From contig CAVWMS010000004.1 of the NCBI GenBank assembly GCA_963756185.1, positions 15,462-79,461 of the forward strand: DNA of 64,000 nucleotides, read 5' to 3'. Under the pieces are notes generated by a model that had not been told where the DNA came from, did not search any database, and worked only from the letters and a program-made list of their open reading frames with translations. Of the stretch, positions 35,967-43,984 are shown piece by piece. Position 1 is the stretch's first letter. Every line of letters begins with the position of its first letter. The stretch comes from DATAXI01 sp963756185 (GTDB taxonomy: Bacteria > Verrucomicrobiota > Verrucomicrobiia > Chthoniobacterales > Chthoniobacteraceae). The translations under genes and the position numbers were made by a program.

Positions 35967-36173
35967 ATGAAGCGAACACATTCAGTCGCCCTAGTGACCG
36001 TGATGGTTTTTGTGAATACTATCGCAAGGGCGGATTTCGAGCCAGTTGGTAATTTCTCCTATAACTTTTCAAATGGAGCTTCATATGATCCAAACGGAGA
36101 CCCAAGTTCAACTTTTGATGATATAGCGGCCGACCAAGCAATCCAAGGTTTTTTCCGAGTCAACGCCTGTTAA
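35967..36173 (+). CDS. N-terminal part of a secreted NlpC/P60-like protein, before a T-run frameshift
   Basis: The 68-residue frame starts with a signal peptide (MKRTHSVALVTVMVFVNTIA) and reads DPSSTFDDIAADQAIQGF before stopping. At the T6 run 36149-36154, dropping one T gives QAIQGFSESTPVNGLEIADD and an open frame all the way into the 36370 gene. The two frames therefore form one gene of about 415 codons. The slip may be a real phase-variable tract, decay or a sequencing error. Confidence 0.75.
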   Translation: MKRTHSVALVTVMVFVNTIARADFEPVGNFSYNFSNGASYDPNGDPSSTFDDIAADQAIQGFFRVNAC

Positions 36174-36369
36174 TGGCTTAGAGATCGCGGACGATCTCGA
36201 CGCAAATGCTTTCCAGCCCATCTCTGCTGATCTCACCAATGTCAAGCTGGCAGAAGTCGCACTAGACGGGGAAAAAGCGCGCGCAGCGGCGAGTGATGCA
36301 AACAGAATTTGGCACATACGGTTACCAAATAAACCAGACACGGAATGGATATCGGGTTACCTCAACCTG

Positions 36370-37215
36370 ATGAATGCCTATTTCAACGCGACAGGAAATA
36401 ACCCGTCAATCAACGACTTTGCGAGTAAATTCAATACTTACTCGAGTCAACTAGAGCGGTCAATTGATCAAGCCCAAGGAGTCCCGGCTCAAGTTGACAC
36501 GACGATTATCCAGAACGTGAAGGCAAATACCGTCAATGTCTCGACTGCATTGGCGCAGGTGAACGATGCAATACAAGATGCTGTCAATAGCACACGTGGC
36601 GCGTTGAATCAAGCGGTAGGAATATCTAATGGGGCCGCATCGAGTGCCCAAGAGGCTGCCCCGATTGGACTTCGCCTGATCAATGATGCGCGCCAATATG
36701 CAGGTCAGGTCTACGGTAACAACGGGCTAACTTGCAGTGGCCTTATTCTACAAATTGCAAAAGCGGAAAATCTTACAATCCCAGATGTACCGATAGGAAC
36801 TCCACACTCGACTCCTTATTGGTTCGCGCACGGTCTAGGAAATGATTTCGCTCGAATTTATAGCAATGAGGTGACACTTGGAGACATTATAGATGACGAG
36901 ATCGATCGTACGATTAACTTGTTGCCAGGTGACATTATAATTGGCGATGCAGATACCCCTGGCGGTGAGGGCCACGCCGCATTGTTCGACTCAGTAATAA
37001 AGATCAATGGCCATTCCTACATGATTGTGTTTGACGCAGAAAAACCTTCGGTCGGCTGGTGCATTTCATTTACTTCTGGAGATCCAACAAAGGACACAGG
37101 TTCACCATGCGATGGTTTTGATTTTCTAGGTCATTCGATCGGCCAACACGTGGCCCATTTTCAATGGGCAGACTATCATGAGGTGAAAGTCTTTAGAGCG
37201 AAAACTAATAAATAG
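36370..37215 (+). CDS. Secreted NlpC/P60-like peptidase, main part
   Basis: The listed ATG is internal; the same frame continues upstream to about 36149 and joins the signal-peptide frame. Helical residues (about 20-95) precede a C-terminal domain reading LINDARQYAGQVYG, then Cys in LTCSGLILQIA, LLPGDIIIGDA and His in GEGHAALFDSV. This C-S-G ... G-D-I-I ... G-H-A-x-x order is the NlpC/P60 cysteine peptidase pattern (catalytic Cys and His), suggesting cell-wall hydrolysis or a secreted effector. The region is clearly more AT-rich than its neighbours, which suggests transfer. Confidence 0.78.
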   Translation: MNAYFNATGNNPSINDFASKFNTYSSQLERSIDQAQGVPAQVDTTIIQNVKANTVNVSTALAQVNDAIQDAVNSTRGALNQAVGISNGAASSAQEAAPIGLRLINDARQYAGQVYGNNGLTCSGLILQIAKAENLTIPDVPIGTPHSTPYWFAHGLGNDFARIYSNEVTLGDIIDDEIDRTINLLPGDIIIGDADTPGGEGHAALFDSVIKINGHSYMIVFDAEKPSVGWCISFTSGDPTKDTGSPCDGFDFLGHSIGQHVAHFQWADYHEVKVFRAKTNK

Positions 37216-37227
37216 CAATTTATTAGT
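37204..37227. terminator. AT-rich hairpin between convergent genes
   Basis: ACTAATAAAT and ATTTATTAGT form a perfect 10-bp inverted repeat around AGCA. It straddles the stop of the NlpC/P60 gene and lies 2 bases before the stop of the convergent lipoprotein gene. It is a plausible bidirectional terminator, but the stem contains only two G-C pairs. Confidence 0.5.
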
Positions 37228-37229
37228 GA

Positions 37230-37661
37230 TCAAAGCTTGTTCAGCTTATTTTGAATGTCTGTAAGGCTGGCTTGGACGGCATTCAGTTTCCCGTCTAAAT
37301 CCTGCCGCTGTTGGTCGTTCGCAGCTTGTGATTTATTGAGTAAGGTAGACAAATCTGACAATTGCTGTTTCGTGTCTGTTAGTTTGGAAAGTGCGTTCGC
37401 TACTTCTTCCTGAGTATCCGAGCTTTGGGAGGCGAATTGACGCCGCAAGTTAGCAAGTCGTTCTGTAAGGCTTGCTATCTTTTTCTCGCATTGATCATTC
37501 TGAATTGCGACATTTTGTTCGAGGCGCTTAACACGCCCGACGGATGCACAGGACGGGGTCAGGAGAACGCATGTCGTTAAAACGAAAAGCGAGAAGATTC
37601 TCGAATGTAGCCTAAAGGATCGCACATTCGATAATGTGCTTAATGCCGCACGCAAAGGCAA
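37230..37661 (-). CDS. Small coiled-coil lipoprotein
   Basis: The 143-residue protein has a hydrophobic signal (IFSLFVLTTCVLLTPSCASV) with a lipobox-like LTPSC. A long charged and Gln-rich helix follows (KKIASLTERLANLRRQF ... LSDLSTLLNKSQAANDQQ), predicted to form a coiled coil to the end. The start could be further in, close to the signal. It probably anchors in a membrane and oligomerises. It is convergent with the NlpC/P60 gene, and the pair may be functionally linked cargo. Confidence 0.7.
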   Translation of the reverse strand: MPLRAALSTLSNVRSFRLHSRIFSLFVLTTCVLLTPSCASVGRVKRLEQNVAIQNDQCEKKIASLTERLANLRRQFASQSSDTQEEVANALSKLTDTKQQLSDLSTLLNKSQAANDQQRQDLDGKLNAVQASLTDIQNKLNKL

Positions 37662-37749
37662 ACTTTTTTTCGCTGGAAGACGAAATCAGTCCTACGGAGT
37701 GTGGCGATGCTTTTCCAAACAGTTGAGCAGCAAACCCCAAAAGGGTGAG

Positions 37750-38003
37750 GGAGGGCTGCATCATTGATTTCGAGGTGTGGCTCGAAAAACTGGCCCCGCA
37801 TGAGCCGACGAGAAATTACCATCACAACAGGACGGGGGAGGACAATGCGGACGCCCACCTCAAGCGACAGATTATGGGGTGGAAAGTGGTCGTCGCCATC
37901 ACAAAAGGGGAAGCTCGACTTTGGCCCGTGGGAGCAGATTCTTTACGGCGAGTTCGATGGCCGGCGGCGCAAGCGCGTGCTGGTGAAGATCATCGGAGAA
38001 TAG
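37750..38003 (+). pseudogene. yjbQ 3' fragment, copy 2 (diverged, frameshifted)
   Basis: The translation reads FEVWLEKLAPHEPTRNYHHN, RTGEDNADAHLKRQIMG and WKVVVAITKG. A frameshift follows near 37911, and LDFGPWEQILYGEFDG and KRVLVKIIGE continue in the next frame. It lacks the first 55 or so codons of yjbQ. Similarity to the intact gene continues past the stop into the convergent regulator (GAAATCTCGGAT near 38012). Confidence 0.88.
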
Positions 38004-38439
38004 AAGCGCTGACGAAATCTCGGATTCCGAGCGATTCCAATTCGCATCGGAGAACGCTCTCGGCGAGGTTGTGCTTCCGCGAGAAGTTCGACACGTTGCT
38101 TTCCCACCGGACAACGGTGTCAGGGTTGCAGGAAATTATTACCGCCAGTTCTTTCTGCGTCTTTCCGCAGCAGCGGCGCAAAAATGAAATTCGGCCTCCG
38201 GGAGTCGCCTGGCACTCGAACGGCACGTAGCCGAGAAAGCGGATGATCGCAGGCAGAGGCTTGACTCCGGGATCGCCAATTCCGCGCTCCCAAAGTTGGA
38301 GGGAGGCGAAGTGCATGCCGAGCCGGACAGCTACTTCCTTCTGCTTGAGGCCGAGGTCGAGTCGGCGCTTTTTCACGTGCTCGCCAATTGTCTTGGGGTG
38401 CGACGGATATCCCCTCACCTGCTTCAAATACCGCCCCAT
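37990..38439 (-). CDS. XRE-family transcriptional regulator
   Basis: The start at 38439 (MGRYLKQVRGYPSHPKTIGE) fits better than the upstream ATG at 38496. The first helix-turn-helix reads LGLKQKEVAVRLGMHFASLQ, then LWERG, and a second HTH-like unit reads KTQKELAVIISCNPDTVVRW. It should bind DNA, possibly as a regulator of the neighbouring cargo. Its 3' end overlaps the end of yjbQ copy 2 by 14 bases in convergent orientation, the same geometry as the stub at 35735-35884. Confidence 0.8.
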   Translation of the reverse strand: MGRYLKQVRGYPSHPKTIGEHVKKRRLDLGLKQKEVAVRLGMHFASLQLWERGIGDPGVKPLPAIIRFLGYVPFECQATPGGRISFLRRCCGKTQKELAVIISCNPDTVVRWESNVSNFSRKHNLAESVLRCELESLGIRDFVSASILR

Positions 38440-38489
38440 GGGGCAACGCAACCCTCTCAGCATCAGGTGACAAAATAACAACGCATGGA

Positions 38490-38771
38490 ACTGCAAACGT
38501 CTTTATTAACGACAATGAGAGCGGGCTGCACCATGACTATGAGGTGTGGCTCGAGAAGCTGGCGCCGCACGAGCCGGTGAGGAGTTATCATCACAACAGG
38601 ACGGGGGAGGACAACGCCGACGCCCACATGAAGCGGCAGATCATGGGGCGGGAAGTGGTGGTTGCCATTACGAAGGGGAAGCTGGATTTCGGGCCTTGGG
38701 AGCAGATTTTTTATGGAGAATTTGATGGGCGACGCCGAAAGCGAGTGCTGGTGAAGATTATTGGCGAGTAA
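38490..38771 (+). pseudogene. yjbQ 3' fragment, copy 3
   Basis: From about 38490 the sequence follows yjbQ closely: NVFINDNESGLHHDYEVWLE, KLAPHEPVRSYHHNRTG and so on to KRVLVKIIGE, with few changes. It lacks about the first 45 codons. The frame is open from 38388, but the upstream codons are unrelated. It is much closer to the intact copy than copy 2 is, so it is younger or was homogenised by gene conversion. Confidence 0.88.
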
Positions 38772-38870
38772 GTTTAGGCTACGGCGGGCGGAAGCGAAGG
38801 TATCTGGTTTGTTGCCATAAATAAGAGCGCAATCGGCCAACGACGGCCATCTTTCGATACATTGGCATAC

Positions 38871-39083
38871 AGAAACTCCCGAACCGTTGCCTGGCCAATG
38901 CGGGCTATAATCCCAATGAACCCCGCATTCCGAAGGGCGAACCGGGCGGCGGCCAATGGACTACCGGGGGTGCTGGAAGCGGAGCGCAAAGCCGAAAAGA
39001 GCAGTTGGAGATGGCGCCTTCGACGCCGGTGCTATCGTCGCTAAATAGATGGACGTTGGGAGAAGGAGTCCAAGCGCGCGGGG
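38871..39083 (+). pseudogene. Degenerate N-terminal part of the GHH toxin gene
   Basis: The plus frame here reads LPNRCLANAGYNPNEPRIPK and then GEPGGGQWTTGG. This N-P-x-E-P-R-x-P-x-G-x-P-G-G-G-Q-W motif commonly precedes toxin or phage-structural C-terminal domains. The frame does not connect to the toxin frame at 39084; at least one shift lies between 38985 and 39080. No delivery domain (RHS, T6SS or signal peptide) is visible, because the yjbQ fragment lies directly upstream. Confidence 0.5.
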
Positions 39084-39986
39084 GTGAGGCAGGGGGATAC
39101 AAACACGGGAGGCAAACCCACCAGGGAACGAGCCGCGGAAGCAGGCAAGATGGAAGCTCTAGCAAAGCTTTATCTGGCGAAGGCCAACGAAGAAGACCGC
39201 CTGGCGGGGCCAACTGCATTGGTTTTTGATGGCGTGGGGCAACCTGACGATCAAGACCGCCATAAACTGGCAGCCAAGGCAGCAAGAGATCTCGCGGCGG
39301 AGATGCAGCGGCGACTCTACATCTTAACGCATGGTACAGAAGGCAATTACCGGAACTTGATGCTCAAAGAGTACGGGATAAACAACCCGGATTTGGACAC
39401 AATCGCTGCCTACTATGCGGAGAAATTCAATGACCAGCCAACTCTTAATTGGCTGAAGCTGCAACACCCCGCTTCGCGCCCGCGGTTGGATCCAAACGGG
39501 TTGGCGATGATGGCCTTATTTCCAGAGGGCGAGGCGGCCGAGGAAGCCTCACAGGGTGGAGGCGCTGGCGAAGAGAGCACGTTTGAGAAGGCAAATAAAG
39601 CAGAGGACGCGAATACGTCTGATAAAGACGCCGCCACATTGAAGCCTTATAGCGAGGGCAGTGGCCACCATGTGCCAGCAAAGAGCGCCTTCACCGGGGA
39701 TGCCGCGTATGATCCTAATATGGCCTTGGCGATTCCCAATTCAGAGCTGGCATCTGAAAATGTGAGTCATAGCGCTGTAACGGGTGCTCAACAATCATTG
39801 TACCGCGCATATGCACAGCGCGGACAGCCATTAACATGGGAAGCGGTTCAATCAATCGAAACGCGAGCCCTTGTGAAGGGCGGAATGAGTCCTGCGAAAG
39901 CGGCTGCCACTGTTAGGAAAGCGATTGACGCGTTAAAAGATTCTGGAGTCAGCAGACCGACTCGGATACCTTGGGGAGGAAATTAA
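39084..39986 (+). CDS. Polymorphic-toxin-like protein with C-terminal GHH nuclease domain
   Basis: The frame gives 300 residues; an ATG at 39150 (MEALAKLYLAKANEED) may be a better start. The N-terminal 160 residues are helical and unrecognised. The C-terminal part reads SGHHVPAKSAFTGDAAYDPN, MALAIPNSEL, VTGAQQSLYRAYAQRGQPLT and AIDALKDSGV ... PTRIPWGGN. This is a GHH-signature HNH/endonuclease VII-like toxin domain, in which the paired His residues would bind metal and cut nucleic acid. The adjacent 39991 gene is the likely immunity partner. There is no delivery module, so it may be an orphan toxin cassette. Confidence 0.75.
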   Translation: MRQGDTNTGGKPTRERAAEAGKMEALAKLYLAKANEEDRLAGPTALVFDGVGQPDDQDRHKLAAKAARDLAAEMQRRLYILTHGTEGNYRNLMLKEYGINNPDLDTIAAYYAEKFNDQPTLNWLKLQHPASRPRLDPNGLAMMALFPEGEAAEEASQGGGAGEESTFEKANKAEDANTSDKDAATLKPYSEGSGHHVPAKSAFTGDAAYDPNMALAIPNSELASENVSHSAVTGAQQSLYRAYAQRGQPLTWEAVQSIETRALVKGGMSPAKAAATVRKAIDALKDSGVSRPTRIPWGGN

Positions 39987-39990
39987 ATGT

Positions 39991-40374
39991 ATGCCAAGTT
40001 CAGAAATTGAAGAGTTCGCGAAGGTCCTCGTCCAACAAGTACGAGATGCCGCGATTCAGAGTTGCGACCGGGCACTCCGGCCAAATGCGACGTATCCCGT
40101 CGCTAAACGATGGAGAGAGGCCGCAAATGGCGATGGTCTTAGAGCGATCGCCGATGTCGTCATACCTGATGCCGTGGACGAAGCAGTGTTCCATCTCCTC
40201 CAAGCAATCGACAATGGACGTTTGAAACTGACATTTACTGCATCGAATGGAAAGCGGATTGACCTGCCAAAAGACGGATTAGGCGAATTGTCTGGATGGT
40301 ATATGGGAAGGGGTGGATGGCGTGCGATGTACTCGAAGGAACGCTTCGTTGACGATTTTTCTGATCTCAAATAG
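39991..40374 (+). CDS. Candidate immunity protein for the GHH toxin
   Basis: The 127-residue acidic-helical protein starts MPSSEIEEFAKVLVQQVRDA and contains GLGELSGWYMGRGGWRAMYS and ERFVDDFSDL. It begins 4 bases after the toxin stop, the usual toxin-immunity spacing. No family is recognised with certainty. The role is inferred from position and size. Confidence 0.65.
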   Translation: MPSSEIEEFAKVLVQQVRDAAIQSCDRALRPNATYPVAKRWREAANGDGLRAIADVVIPDAVDEAVFHLLQAIDNGRLKLTFTASNGKRIDLPKDGLGELSGWYMGRGGWRAMYSKERFVDDFSDLK

Positions 40375-40461
40375 TGCCGCGTTAATAACCGATGCCTATT
40401 GGCAGACTCTCGAACGCCGGGCGAGGCGTCGAAACCGTCATTGCGCACAAAAACTGGTGAA

Positions 40462-40638
40462 ATGGAAAACTCAAAACCAACCATTAATGTGCCGGTCGTG
40501 TTCGAAAAAACGGATGCGACCGGCACATCTGAAGCCCGCCTCACCCTATTTGACGATGGAAGCGTGTATCTCGATGGCGCCGACGGGGCAATCTTCGAAG
40601 AACCCATTTTTCCCAATGGACGGCAGGGTGGGGAGTGA
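40462..40638 (+). CDS. Small hypothetical protein
   Basis: I chose the internal ATG at 40462 (MENSKPTINVPVVFEKTDAT), giving 58 residues; the frame is open from 40399. The rest reads EARLTLFDDGSVYLDGADG and looks like one beta-rich domain. It could be a second small cargo protein of the toxin cassette. No family is recognised. Confidence 0.45.
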   Translation: MENSKPTINVPVVFEKTDATGTSEARLTLFDDGSVYLDGADGAIFEEPIFPNGRQGGE

Positions 40639-40701
40639 TCCGGATTACCTTGGGCGTGTCCGTCGTCACTAAAAAAAAGAGATGGGGCGGAATGCCGCCG
40701 A

Positions 40702-41145
40702 TCAGACCAGATTGATGGCGACGTTGATATTTCCGCGCGTGGCCTTTGAGTAAGGACAGAGTTGCTCCGCGGCATCGGTTATCGCATGGGCTGTGTCGTG
40801 ATCGAGGCCGGGCAGGCTGATGTTGAGGCGCGCCTTAAGGAAGTAACTGCTGCCGTCGTTGCACAGATCAATCTCGGCATCGATGGCGGCGTCGGGCGGG
40901 AGCGTTAGTTTCATTTCGCGCGCGGCGTGTCCCATGGCGGATAGGAAACAGGCCGACCAGCCGGTGGCGAAGAGTTGCTCGGGATTGGTGCCTGTGCCCG
41001 GGCCGCCGGGAATGGAGAACTTTACGTCGAGGCGGCCGTCGGAGGTCCGGGAGGCGCCGCCTGCCCGGCCGCCGGTGGTGTGGGCCTTGGCGGTGTAAAT
41101 CACTTTTGCGGGGTGGGTTTCCTGGGATGTTGCGGTTGCGTTCAT
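40702..41145 (-). CDS. ohr: Organic hydroperoxide resistance protein (OsmC/Ohr family)
   Basis: The start at ATG 41145 (MNATATSQETHPAKVIYTAK) gives 147 residues, normal for Ohr. The two redox Cys are in GWSACFLSAMGHAA and EQLCPYSKATRGN, and the Ohr signature NPEQLFATGWSACF is present. It reduces organic hydroperoxides to alcohols in the cytosol, usually with lipoylated partners. It is the last of three minus-strand genes (alcohol dehydrogenase, cupin, ohr) that look like one oxidative-stress operon. Confidence 0.93.
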   Translation of the reverse strand: MNATATSQETHPAKVIYTAKAHTTGGRAGGASRTSDGRLDVKFSIPGGPGTGTNPEQLFATGWSACFLSAMGHAAREMKLTLPPDAAIDAEIDLCNDGSSYFLKARLNISLPGLDHDTAHAITDAAEQLCPYSKATRGNINVAINLV

Positions 41146-41284
41146 TTGATGGATTCCTTGGTTGAAGATAGGGACACGGACGCCGGCGGGCCGGCGCGCC
41201 ATTCAAGACGACTGAATGAATCGCACCCCGCCCGGACATCGGATGCCGGCTTTTTTCTTTTGCGAATCCGAACGTCGCGGGAGA

Positions 41285-41680
41285 TTACTTGCCGTATTGC
41301 TCGTCAGTGACTTTTTCCAACCAGTCGACGACCTTGCCGTTGAGGTATTCCGCAATGGCGATGTGCGTCATGGCCGTGGTGGGTGCGGCGCCGTGCCAAT
41401 GCTTTTCGCCCGGAGGAAACCAGATCACATCGCCGGGATGGATCTCCTCGACCGGTCCGCCGTCGCGTTGCGCCCGGCCGCAGCCGGCGGTGACAATGAG
41501 GGTCTGGCCGAGCGGATGCGTGTGCCACGCGGTGCGCGCGCCCGGCTCGAATGTGACGCTGGCGCCGGATGCGCGCGCGGGATCGGGCGCCTGGAAGAGC
41601 GGGTCGATGCGGACCGCGCCGGTAAACCAATCGGCCGGTCCCGGAGCGGATGGTCGAGAGCTTATTCTTTTGATTTCCAT
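41285..41680 (-). CDS. Cupin-domain protein
   Basis: The 131-residue protein has cupin motif 1 in TAWHTHPLGQTLIVTAG and motif 2 in PPGEKHWHGAAPTTAMTHIA. It resembles the small cupins often beside carboxymuconolactone decarboxylases and oxidoreductases. It lies between the alcohol dehydrogenase (44 bases upstream) and ohr, so a role in detoxifying reactive carbonyls or peroxides is plausible but not shown. Confidence 0.87.
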   Translation of the reverse strand: MEIKRISSRPSAPGPADWFTGAVRIDPLFQAPDPARASGASVTFEPGARTAWHTHPLGQTLIVTAGCGRAQRDGGPVEEIHPGDVIWFPPGEKHWHGAAPTTAMTHIAIAEYLNGKVVDWLEKVTDEQYGK

Positions 41681-41724
41681 GATGAAATAACTTCGCGTGA
41701 GCGGGGCGTGCCGCGCGGGCCGCG

Positions 41725-42744
41725 TCAGGCGATGTCGTTAATGAGCACGATGCGGTAACGGGCCTTGCCGGAACGGAGACGCTCGATGCCGTCGTTGACC
41801 TTCGACATGGGGAAGGTCTCGGTGACCGGCGCGACGGAATGCCGGGCGCTGAACTCGAGCATATCGTCGATGGCGACGGGGCTGCCGGTGGGAGAGCCGG
41901 AAAGCGATTTCTGGCCCGTGATGAGGGCGAACGCGGGGACCTCGAGGGGTTTGACAATGGCGCCGACGTTGTGAAGGCGGCCTTTCGGCCTGAGGACGCC
42001 GAGGAGACCATCCACGTCCAGCGGCGCGTTGATGGTTGAGATGATCATGTCCAGGCTGCCGGCGAGTTTTTTCAACGCGCCATCCTGTTTGGTGTTGTGA
42101 ACGAAGTGCGCGCCGAGTTTGCGCGCCTCCTCGGCCTTGCCGTCGCTCGTGGTGAAGGCGTGAACTTCGCAGCCCCATTTGTTGGCAAATTGCAGCGCCA
42201 TGTGGCCGAGCCCGCCGATGCCGATGACGCCCACGCGCGCGGTCGAGGGGATTTGGTAATTGCGAAACGGCGCGAAGACGGTGATGCCGCCGCAGAGCAG
42301 CGGGCCGGTCTTGGCCATGTCTAGGCCGGCGGGAATCGGGCGGACCCAGGTCCACTGGGCGCGGACGCGGTCTGCAAAACCGCCGGGGCGCCCGATGATG
42401 GTCGCCTGGGCCTTCGAGCAAAGATGATGGTCGCCGGAGAGACATTCATGGCAGGAGAGGCAACTGTGCGCGGACCAGCCGAGCCCGACCTGCTGGCCGA
42501 GCTCGAGCCCTTTCGCCTCCGAGCCGAGCGCGGCGACCGAGCCCGTCACTTCGTGACCGGGAATGAAAGGGTACGTGGTCATGCCCCAATCGTTGTCCAG
42601 CATGGAAAGGTCGGAATGGCAGATGCCGCAGTGCGTGACCTTGATTTCAACTTCGTCCGATGCAAGCTCGCCCACCTGGTAACTGAATGGTTCGAGCGGG
42701 GATTTCGCCGCCTTCGCGGCATAAGCGTGAATGGTGGTTGTCAT
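41725..42744 (-). CDS. Zinc-dependent NAD(P) alcohol/aldehyde dehydrogenase (YahK/CAD type)
   Basis: The 339-residue protein has catalytic-zinc ligands in THCGICHSDLSML and PGHEVTG. Structural-zinc cysteines are in HSCLSCHECLSGDHHLCSKA. The Rossmann motif is GVIGIGGLGHMALQFANKWG. This matches the cinnamyl-alcohol-dehydrogenase-like MDR group that reduces aldehydes with NADPH. It is the first gene of the operon with the cupin and ohr. Confidence 0.92.
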   Translation of the reverse strand: MTTTIHAYAAKAAKSPLEPFSYQVGELASDEVEIKVTHCGICHSDLSMLDNDWGMTTYPFIPGHEVTGSVAALGSEAKGLELGQQVGLGWSAHSCLSCHECLSGDHHLCSKAQATIIGRPGGFADRVRAQWTWVRPIPAGLDMAKTGPLLCGGITVFAPFRNYQIPSTARVGVIGIGGLGHMALQFANKWGCEVHAFTTSDGKAEEARKLGAHFVHNTKQDGALKKLAGSLDMIISTINAPLDVDGLLGVLRPKGRLHNVGAIVKPLEVPAFALITGQKSLSGSPTGSPVAIDDMLEFSARHSVAPVTETFPMSKVNDGIERLRSGKARYRIVLINDIA

Positions 42745-42847
42745 ATGATGGATCGTCCTTTCGCTACTCCAGGGCCGGTTTTACATCCGGAAACTTCCCG
42801 GCGCCAGCCCGTTCTCACGCCTCGCGCCGGGGCGCAAAAAATGCCTG

Positions 42848-43984
42848 CTAGTCGTCCGTGCGCGTGACAGTGAGGCGGAGGAATGCCCGGCCGGGAGCGG
42901 CGATGGGATATGCGTAGCGGTAGCTGACGCTGCCGGGCGGGGCGAGCGGGGGATTTCCGGTGGATTGCACGTTGACCGCGCTCCAGGTGATAAGATCGGT
43001 CGAGGCCTGGACCGAGTAAGTGACATCGGTTGCCGCGGGATTGGGCGCGTAAGTCAATGTGAGGTAATTCGAGAGCAGCGATGTCGAGGGCAGCAGCGAT
43101 TGGACGGGATCGTTGGGATTGATATCCAGGGCGAAGGCGATCAGGTTTGGGATGCCGGCTCCGCTCCAATCGGCGGTATCGGCGGCCTGCGGGGTATTGG
43201 CGAGCGCGCGGAAGTTTGCGTAGCGCCAGGCGTCCGCGGGTTTGACCTGGATGGTCACCGTGCCGGAATCGGGCGCGCCCATGTCGTAGGGCGGGGACGA
43301 ATCGAGCGTGAGCGTCACGGTGGGATTCGGCTGCGCGACATTGTTTGGAATGGGCGTGACGGTAACTGTGGCCGATGACGAGCCCGAGGCAATGGTGCCC
43401 GAAGTAGCAATGGGTTGATAATCCGCCCCGCTCACAGCCGTGCCGCCCACGGTAAAGGAGACGGGCAGGCCGATCTCCGTGCCGCCGGTGCGGGAGATGG
43501 TGAACGTCCCATTCACCGGCCCGTCTTCGGCCGCGCTGCTGCCGGTCGCCACGATGGTCACGGATGGCGAAAGCACCGTAAAGCCGGCGCTCGCGAGACT
43601 GCCCGAGGCGAAGATATTCGTGCCGCCGAGCAGGGCGACCGAGCCGGTGTAATCCGCCGGCGGCGCCGAGCCGCTCACGGAGATGCTGAATAACTCGCCG
43701 GTATAAGTTTCGCCCGGGCAAAGGATGCCGGGCACGTTCGCGTAAAAGCCGTTGCTGCCGGAGATGAGAGAGTTGGTCGCCGAACCGTTTAACGTAAACT
43801 GGATGGTATTAAGAAATATCCCCCCGGATGAACCGGTATTATCGAGCGTGCCGCAAAATACAATGGTCTGCCCGCTGCCGGAATTCTCGACCGATGCGGT
43901 AAGCGACGCGCTAAGCTGCGCGCGCGCGGGAAGCGCGGCAATGAACCACGCAAGGGCCAGAATTGCGGCGCCCGATTTCATCAT
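42848..43984 (-). CDS. Secreted Calx-beta domain protein
   Basis: The 378-residue protein has a signal peptide (AAILALAWFIAALPARAQ). After an N-terminal beta domain there is a Calx-beta-like unit (SAAEDGPVNGTFTISRTGGT, then GTAVSGADYQPIATSGTIA). The C-terminal module WRYANFRALANTPQAADTAD ... NLIAFALDINPNDP with VQASTDLITW is a variant of the end of the GH27 proteins. Its ATG overlaps the stop of the upstream propeller gene (ATGA at 43981-43984), so the two are translationally coupled. Confidence 0.83.
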   Translation of the reverse strand: MMKSGAAILALAWFIAALPARAQLSASLTASVENSGSGQTIVFCGTLDNTGSSGGIFLNTIQFTLNGSATNSLISGSNGFYANVPGILCPGETYTGELFSISVSGSAPPADYTGSVALLGGTNIFASGSLASAGFTVLSPSVTIVATGSSAAEDGPVNGTFTISRTGGTEIGLPVSFTVGGTAVSGADYQPIATSGTIASGSSSATVTVTPIPNNVAQPNPTVTLTLDSSPPYDMGAPDSGTVTIQVKPADAWRYANFRALANTPQAADTADWSGAGIPNLIAFALDINPNDPVQSLLPSTSLLSNYLTLTYAPNPAATDVTYSVQASTDLITWSAVNVQSTGNPPLAPPGSVSYRYAYPIAAPGRAFLRLTVTRTDD

